In this document: piece after piece, positions 14,351-17,653 of the stretch
Numbering within the stretch: the stretch's first letter is position 1
Layout of the letters: each line of letters starts with the position of its first letter
Source of the DNA: Actinomycetota bacterium
Lineage (GTDB): Bacteria > Actinomycetota > Humimicrobiia > Humimicrobiales > Humimicrobiaceae
NCBI GenBank assembly: GCA_018894445.1
Contig: JAHIPJ010000204.1
Location: 1 to 17,653 of the forward strand
Length of the DNA: 17,653 bases
Direction of reading: 5' to 3'
Made by a program: the position numbers and the translations under genes
The notes under the pieces: model-generated
The model's database searches: none
Told to the model about the DNA's origin: nothing
Seen by the model: the letters and a program-made list of their open reading frames with translations, nothing else

Positions 14351-14584
14351 GTGAAAGAACTTCTGGAGTACATGGTAAAAGAGTTGGTTGACAGCCCGGA
14401 TGATGTTGAAATTACAGAAGAGGAGGAAGATGAGAGAACAGTGATTTTTAAACTAAAAGTAGCAGAAGATGATCTGGGAAAAGTAATTGGGAAAAAAGGA
14501 AGAACCGCAAATGCTCTGAGGATTTTAATGAGAGCTGCATCTGCTAAAAGAGGTAAAGCCTCTATTGTTAAGATTATGGATTGA
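14351..14584 (+). CDS. khpA: KH-domain RNA-binding protein KhpA
   Basis: A 77-residue single KH domain protein. The RNA-gripping GxxG loop is seen as VIGKKGRTANALRILMRAAS (about 48-67), with GKKG as the loop. KhpA usually dimerises with KhpB (Jag/EloR) and affects cell elongation, division and small-RNA biology in Gram-positive bacteria; khpB is not in this window. The GTG start at 14351 is fixed by GGAGG (14340-14344) 6 nt upstream. It sits between rpsP and rimM as in Bacillota (ylqC position). Confidence 0.94.
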   Translation: MKELLEYMVKELVDSPDDVEITEEEEDERTVIFKLKVAEDDLGKVIGKKGRTANALRILMRAASAKRGKASIVKIMD

Positions 14585-14633
14585 TAATTTAATATATAAA
14601 CATAGATAGACTTTTTTAAACAGGCACTGGTAA

Positions 14634-15188
14634 ATGTCAGAAGTAAGTGTAGATGCAAGGTTAATTGGGGTAATTGGTAAGCCGCATGGAATAAAAGGAG
14701 AAATAACTGTAGTGTTGCTTACTGATTATCCCAAAACTATTAAAAGTGGAGATACTCTTTTTTTTGATGAAAAATGTAAGAAGAAAATAGATGTTGAAAG
14801 TATTAGATGGAAGAAAATAAAAAGATCTTACATTCCAGTAATTAAATTTAAAGGTATAGACAGCAGAAATGATGCTGAAAACTTAAAAGGTGCCAGGCTC
14901 TTCCGGAGTGTAAAAGACAGTCCTAAACTAAAAGAGGATGAATACTGGGTAGACGATATAATAAATTGTATGGTTTATACAAAAAATAATATTTTTGTTG
15001 GTAAGGTAGTAAATGTGGAGAAATTTGCAGCAAATGATAATTTAGCAGTAAAAATAGAGAATAAGGATTTAGATATAAGAGATTCTGACAGTAATATTTT
15101 CTATATTCCGGTTATTGAAATTTATATTGAAAGTATAAATCTAAAAGATAAAAAAATAATATTAAAAAAAATTCCAGAATATATTTGA
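14634..15188 (+). CDS. rimM: Ribosome maturation factor RimM
   Basis: RimM assists late maturation of the 30S head, working with S19 and 16S rRNA. The 184 residues show the N-terminal beta-barrel with the family motif IGVIGKPHGIKGEITV (about 11-26) and LKGARLF, then a PRC-barrel domain (from about 99) beginning EDEYWVDDIINCMVY and including FVGKVVNVEKFAANDNLAVK. The length is normal. No strong ribosome-binding site precedes ATG 14634, and the gap to khpA is 49 nt. An internal promoter is not obvious. Position directly before trmD is the standard order. Confidence 0.93.
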   Translation: MSEVSVDARLIGVIGKPHGIKGEITVVLLTDYPKTIKSGDTLFFDEKCKKKIDVESIRWKKIKRSYIPVIKFKGIDSRNDAENLKGARLFRSVKDSPKLKEDEYWVDDIINCMVYTKNNIFVGKVVNVEKFAANDNLAVKIENKDLDIRDSDSNIFYIPVIEIYIESINLKDKKIILKKIPEYI

Positions 15189-15233
15189 ATTTGTTATTTT
15201 TTTATCACATTTTAAAACCTTTTCATTTGAAAA

Positions 15234-15935
15234 ATGCTAAAAATAGATGTGGTGACCATTTTCCCAGACATGTTCGATAATATTATCGAGTTCGGGGTGC
15301 TAAAGGAAGCTTTTAAAAAAAATATCTGCCAGCTGAATATATACAACTTAAGAGACTTCTCGAATTATAAGCACGGCAGGGTTGATGATAGACCGTATGG
15401 TGGAGGTCCAGGTATGGTATTAATGCCGGAACCCATAGACAATGCAATTACTTTCATTAAAAAAAAGAATAAAATTAAAAAGAAAGAAAAGCAAAAGGTA
15501 GTATTGCTTTCTCCCAGGGGAGAAAAGTTGAACCAGAATAAATTAAAGTATCTGTCAAATCTTGAAAATATAATACTTATTTGTGGAAGGTATGAAGGTG
15601 TTGACCAGAGAGTGATAGATTCTCTTATCGATTCTGAGATCTCCATAGGTGATTATGTATTAACCGGAGGTGAAATTCCGGCAATGGTTATAATAGATGG
15701 AGCGATAAGACTGCTTCCAGGTGTAGTCGGAAAAGAAGAATCTTTAAAGTCGGAATCATTTGAGGACAATCTGCTTGATTATTCCCAGTACACAAGACCA
15801 CCGGTTTTTAAGGGAATGGATGTTCCTAAAATTCTTTTAAGCGGAAACCATAAAGATATCCAAAAGTGGAGAAAAGAAAAGTCACTGGAAATAACCAGAA
15901 TAAAAAGACCGGATTTAATTGACAAGGACGGTTAA
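15234..15935 (+). CDS. trmD: tRNA (guanine37-N1)-methyltransferase TrmD
   Basis: TrmD methylates G37 next to the anticodon, which prevents +1 frameshifting. The 233-residue protein starts MLKIDVVTIFPDMF and contains the SPOUT trefoil-knot motifs: DDRPYGGGPGMVL (51-63), LLSPRGEKL, ICGRYEGVDQRV (about 116-127), IGDYVLTGGEIPAM (about 137-150), then YTRPPVFKGMDVPKILLSGNH in the C-terminal tRNA-binding part. The length and all key motifs are standard. No Shine-Dalgarno sequence is visible before the ATG; the 45-nt gap after rimM is A/T-rich. The last codons contain the -35 of a strong promoter candidate for rplS. Confidence 0.98.
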   Translation: MLKIDVVTIFPDMFDNIIEFGVLKEAFKKNICQLNIYNLRDFSNYKHGRVDDRPYGGGPGMVLMPEPIDNAITFIKKKNKIKKKEKQKVVLLSPRGEKLNQNKLKYLSNLENIILICGRYEGVDQRVIDSLIDSEISIGDYVLTGGEIPAMVIIDGAIRLLPGVVGKEESLKSESFEDNLLDYSQYTRPPVFKGMDVPKILLSGNHKDIQKWRKEKSLEITRIKRPDLIDKDG

Positions 15936-15947
15936 ATTCATTATATT
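15919..15947 (+). promoter_or_regulatory. Strong promoter candidate for rplS-lepB-rnhB
   Basis: A consensus -35 TTGACA (15919-15924), in the last codons of trmD, is followed after exactly 17 nt by TATATT (15942-15947). The start would be near 15954, with a 40-nt leader to rplS. This is the best match to a sigma-70 promoter I saw in the window. Confidence 0.6.
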
Positions 15948-15993
15948 TGTTTGGTTCTTATTAGATTGAAAAAAAGATAGGCTGGAGTATAAG

Positions 15994-16335
15994 ATGAATA
16001 AATTAGATAAAATAGAAAGTAAATACATAAAGACTGATATGCCCAAATTTAGGCCGGGAGATAAAGTAAGAGTCAAGATAAAAATCAGCGAGGAAAATAA
16101 GGACAGAATTCAGGTCCTTGAAGGAATTGTAATAAGGATTAAAGGCTCTGGTATTAATAAAACATTTACGGTAAGAAAGATCTCTTTTAATAATGTAGGT
16201 GTTGAAAGAACATTTCTTTTAAATTCACCTGTAATTCAGTCTATCGAAAAGGTTAACGAAGGCGCAGTAAGAAGGGCTAAATTATATTACCTTAGAGATA
16301 AAATTGGTAAAAAATCAAAAATTAAGTCTAAATAA
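15994..16335 (+). CDS. rplS: 50S ribosomal protein L19
   Basis: L19 lies at the 30S-50S interface. The 113 residues carry the family pattern [13 protein letters not shown], then [37 protein letters not shown], and the C-terminal [19 protein letters not shown]. The size is typical. ATG 15994 has GGAG about 7 nt upstream. It ends the S16-RimM-TrmD-L19 group, and its own promoter candidate may raise its output over that of the modification enzymes. Confidence 0.98.
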   Translation: MNKLDKIESKYIKTDMPKFRPGDKVRVKIKISEENKDRIQVLEGIVIRIKGSGINKTFTVRKISFNNVGVERTFLLNSPVIQSIEKVNEGAVRRAKLYYLRDKIGKKSKIKSK

Positions 16336-16363
16336 ATATGTAATGATTTGACTTTTTATATTA

Positions 16364-16912
16364 ATGCCTCTTAAGATTAAGAATAAACAGGTTAATGCCA
16401 AAAATAAAAAAATCTTAAAAGAATTTTTAGGATACGCTATTGTTATTTTAGCAGCAGTAATATCAGCCACTTTAATTAGAATTTTTATATTTGAACCTTT
16501 CATTGTTCCCACTCCTTCTATGGAACCTAACTTAAGAGTTGGAGATAAAGTCATAATCAATAAAATGGCATATAAATTTGGCACTGTTGAAAGAGGAGAT
16601 ATTGTAGCATTTCATTCTCCGTTGGAACAAAAAGATCTGGTCAAAAGAGTTATCGCTGTAGAAGGTGATGAAATTACTCTAACCAGTGAAGGTGAAATTT
16701 TCATAAGTGGTGAAAAAATCTCTGAAAGCTACCTGCCAGACAATCAAAATATATTCTATATCAACCAGACCATAGTTGTCGGTGAAGGTGAAGTATTTGT
16801 AATGGGAGATAACAGGAATAACAGTTTTGATAGCAGATTTTTTGGAACAATTGCAGAAGATAATATATTCGGGAAGTTTGTTTTAATTTACTGGCCCCCG
16901 TCCAGTTGGTAA
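16364..16912 (+). CDS. lepB: Type I signal peptidase
   Basis: LepB removes signal peptides from exported proteins at the outer face of the cytoplasmic membrane. The 182-residue protein has a basic N-terminus, one membrane segment (about 21-42, YAIVILAAVISATLIRIFIF) and an external catalytic domain. The nucleophile is Ser52 in PTPSMEPNL and the general base is Lys94 in LVKRVIAVEGD; VMGDNRNNSFDSR (147-158) is the third conserved box. The single membrane span and short length match Gram-positive-type enzymes. No ribosome-binding site is clear. It follows rplS by 28 nt, and this rplS-lepB-rnhB order recurs in Actinomycetota and Bacillota relatives. Confidence 0.96.
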   Translation: MPLKIKNKQVNAKNKKILKEFLGYAIVILAAVISATLIRIFIFEPFIVPTPSMEPNLRVGDKVIINKMAYKFGTVERGDIVAFHSPLEQKDLVKRVIAVEGDEITLTSEGEIFISGEKISESYLPDNQNIFYINQTIVVGEGEVFVMGDNRNNSFDSRFFGTIAEDNIFGKFVLIYWPPSSW

Positions 16913-16927
16913 TTTTTTTATATTATT

Positions 16928-17551
16928 ATGGAATTTAAAGAAATACAAAGACTGGTGAATTTATGCAATTATGAGGATGATCTGTATATTACGGGCTATG
17001 AAAAAATAGCGGGTGTTGATGAAGTGGGAAGAGGCTCTTTAGCTGGACCTCTGGTTGCAGCGGCTGTCATTCTGGATAAAAGGAAGCTAATGATAGAAAA
17101 TATAGATGACTCGAAGAAACTCAATGCAAATAAAAGAAAGCATATTTTTAAAAAAATAATTAGAAGCTGCTTGTGCTGGTCCGTAGTAAAAATCCCTCCT
17201 GATGAAATTGATAGGTTATCAATAACAAAAGCGAATGCAATTGCATTTAAAAGAGCAATTGGCAGCTTAAAAATAAAACCTGATATTATTTTATCAGATT
17301 TCATTAATATAGATTTAGGTACCGGATATTTACCCATTGTTAATGGTGACGAGCTTAGCATTTCCATTGCAGCTGCCTCAATAATTGCTAAGGTAATCAG
17401 AGACCAGATAATGTTTAAGCTTTCGAGTTATTATCCTGAATATGGATTTGAACATAACAAGGGTTATGGCACTAGAAAACATTTAAAATCTCTTCAAAAG
17501 TATGGACCCACTATGATTCATAGAGTATCTTTTAGAGGTGTTTTAAGTTAA
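16928..17551 (+). CDS. rnhB: Ribonuclease HII
   Basis: RNase HII nicks RNA in RNA-DNA hybrids and removes single ribonucleotides from DNA. The 207 residues show the catalytic motifs: AGVDEVGRGSLAGPLVAAAV (28-47; Asp31, Glu32), DDSKKL (60-65), ILSDFINID with Asp124, and SISIAAASIIAKVIRD with Asp159, then the C-terminal YGFEHNKGYGTRKH typical of the family. An N-terminal extension of about 25 residues precedes the first motif, as in several Gram-positive homologues. The ATG lies 15 nt after lepB with no clear ribosome-binding site. It is placed next to a YraN-like gene, the usual partner. Confidence 0.97.
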   Translation: MEFKEIQRLVNLCNYEDDLYITGYEKIAGVDEVGRGSLAGPLVAAAVILDKRKLMIENIDDSKKLNANKRKHIFKKIIRSCLCWSVVKIPPDEIDRLSITKANAIAFKRAIGSLKIKPDIILSDFINIDLGTGYLPIVNGDELSISIAAASIIAKVIRDQIMFKLSSYYPEYGFEHNKGYGTRKHLKSLQKYGPTMIHRVSFRGVLS

Positions 17552-17555
17552 TAGT

Positions 17556-17653
17556 ATTAATAAAATAATTATAGGAAAAATAGGGGAGTCTATTGCCCGG
17601 AAACATTTAAAAGAAGAAGGGTATTTTATTTTACATAAAAATTATAGAAACAA
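17556..17653 (+). CDS. YraN/UPF0102 family protein, N-terminal part, start uncertain
   Basis: The frame following rnhB reads GKIGESIARKHLKEEGYFIL then HKNYRN up to the window edge (17574-17653). This matches the start of the YraN family (GxxGE, then a helix, GY-I-L, NYR), a predicted nuclease-fold protein of unsettled function commonly next to rnhB. The frame is closed by TAA at 17544-17546, and no ATG, GTG or TTG occurs between that stop and the conserved residues. ATT at 17556 would place the conserved Glu at residue 11, and ATT 17568 or ATA 17571 would give shorter ends. 17556 is given as a working choice. No good ribosome-binding site is seen; GAGGTG (17535-17540) is 15 nt away and within rnhB codons. 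The family call is fair; the start is a guess. Confidence 0.65.
   Translation, partial: MNKIIIGKIGESIARKHLKEEGYFILHKNYRN

Noticed and set aside
1..17653. CRISPR arrays, insertion sequences, tRNA, rRNA and SRP RNA genes
   Set aside because: No regularly spaced repeats, transposase motifs, cloverleaf-like segments or SRP RNA-like hairpins were noticed on reading either strand; intergenic gaps are mostly too short to hold them.

Overview
This is a low-GC (by eye about one third G+C) bacterial chromosome segment packed with housekeeping genes. Nearly everything reads on the plus strand with short gaps or small overlaps. The order combines two clusters known from Bacillota and Actinomycetota: fakA - rsmD - coaD - SepIVA-like - rpmF, and plsX - acpP - rnc - smc - ftsY - ffh - rpsP - khpA - rimM - trmD - rplS - lepB - rnhB - yraN. 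Between them sit a fused ADP-forming acetyl-CoA synthetase and a Pta-N-terminal-like P-loop/DRTGG protein. ADP-forming acetate metabolism, a SepIVA/DivIVA-like gene beside coaD and high A+T content suggest an anaerobic, probably uncultured Gram-positive-type lineage near Actinomycetota, Bacillota or Atribacterota. No rRNA or other decisive marker is present, so the phylum is an inference.

Layout. 1-185 (minus strand) is the start of an antitoxin-like gene cut by the window edge, with a promoter whose spacer carries an inverted repeat. 241-498 is an A+T-rich gap with a candidate promoter for the plus-strand genes. 511-3815 holds a fatty-acid-kinase-like protein, a 16S rRNA methyltransferase, phosphopantetheine adenylyltransferase and a coiled-coil protein. 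An A/T hairpin precedes rpmF at 3923. 4190-7358 is the acetate/CoA pair. 7377-8673 is plsX and acpP (phospholipid and acyl-carrier functions). 8730-13991 is rnc, an unusually short smc, ftsY and ffh (RNA processing, chromosome organisation, SRP targeting). 14078-17653 holds ribosomal proteins S16 and L19, their maturation or modification factors (RimM, TrmD, KhpA), signal peptidase I, RNase HII and the start of a YraN-like protein.

The genes link growth functions: CoA and acyl-carrier supply, membrane lipid synthesis, ribosome assembly, protein export (FtsY, Ffh, LepB) and chromosome maintenance (Smc, RNase HII).

The most unusual features are: (1) an Smc of 772 residues with intact ATPase heads but greatly shortened arms and no recognisable hinge; (2) rsmD, whose conserved N-terminus is preceded in frame only by ATT, and yraN, which also has no ATG/GTG/TTG start; (3) loss of one metal-binding aspartate in the kinase motif of the FakA-like protein; (4) an Asn at a usual catalytic Asp position of RNase III; (5) parallel changes in the GTPase motifs of FtsY and Ffh. 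Start codons are diverse (ATG, TTG, GTG, probably ATT). Strong Shine-Dalgarno genes alternate with genes that lack one.
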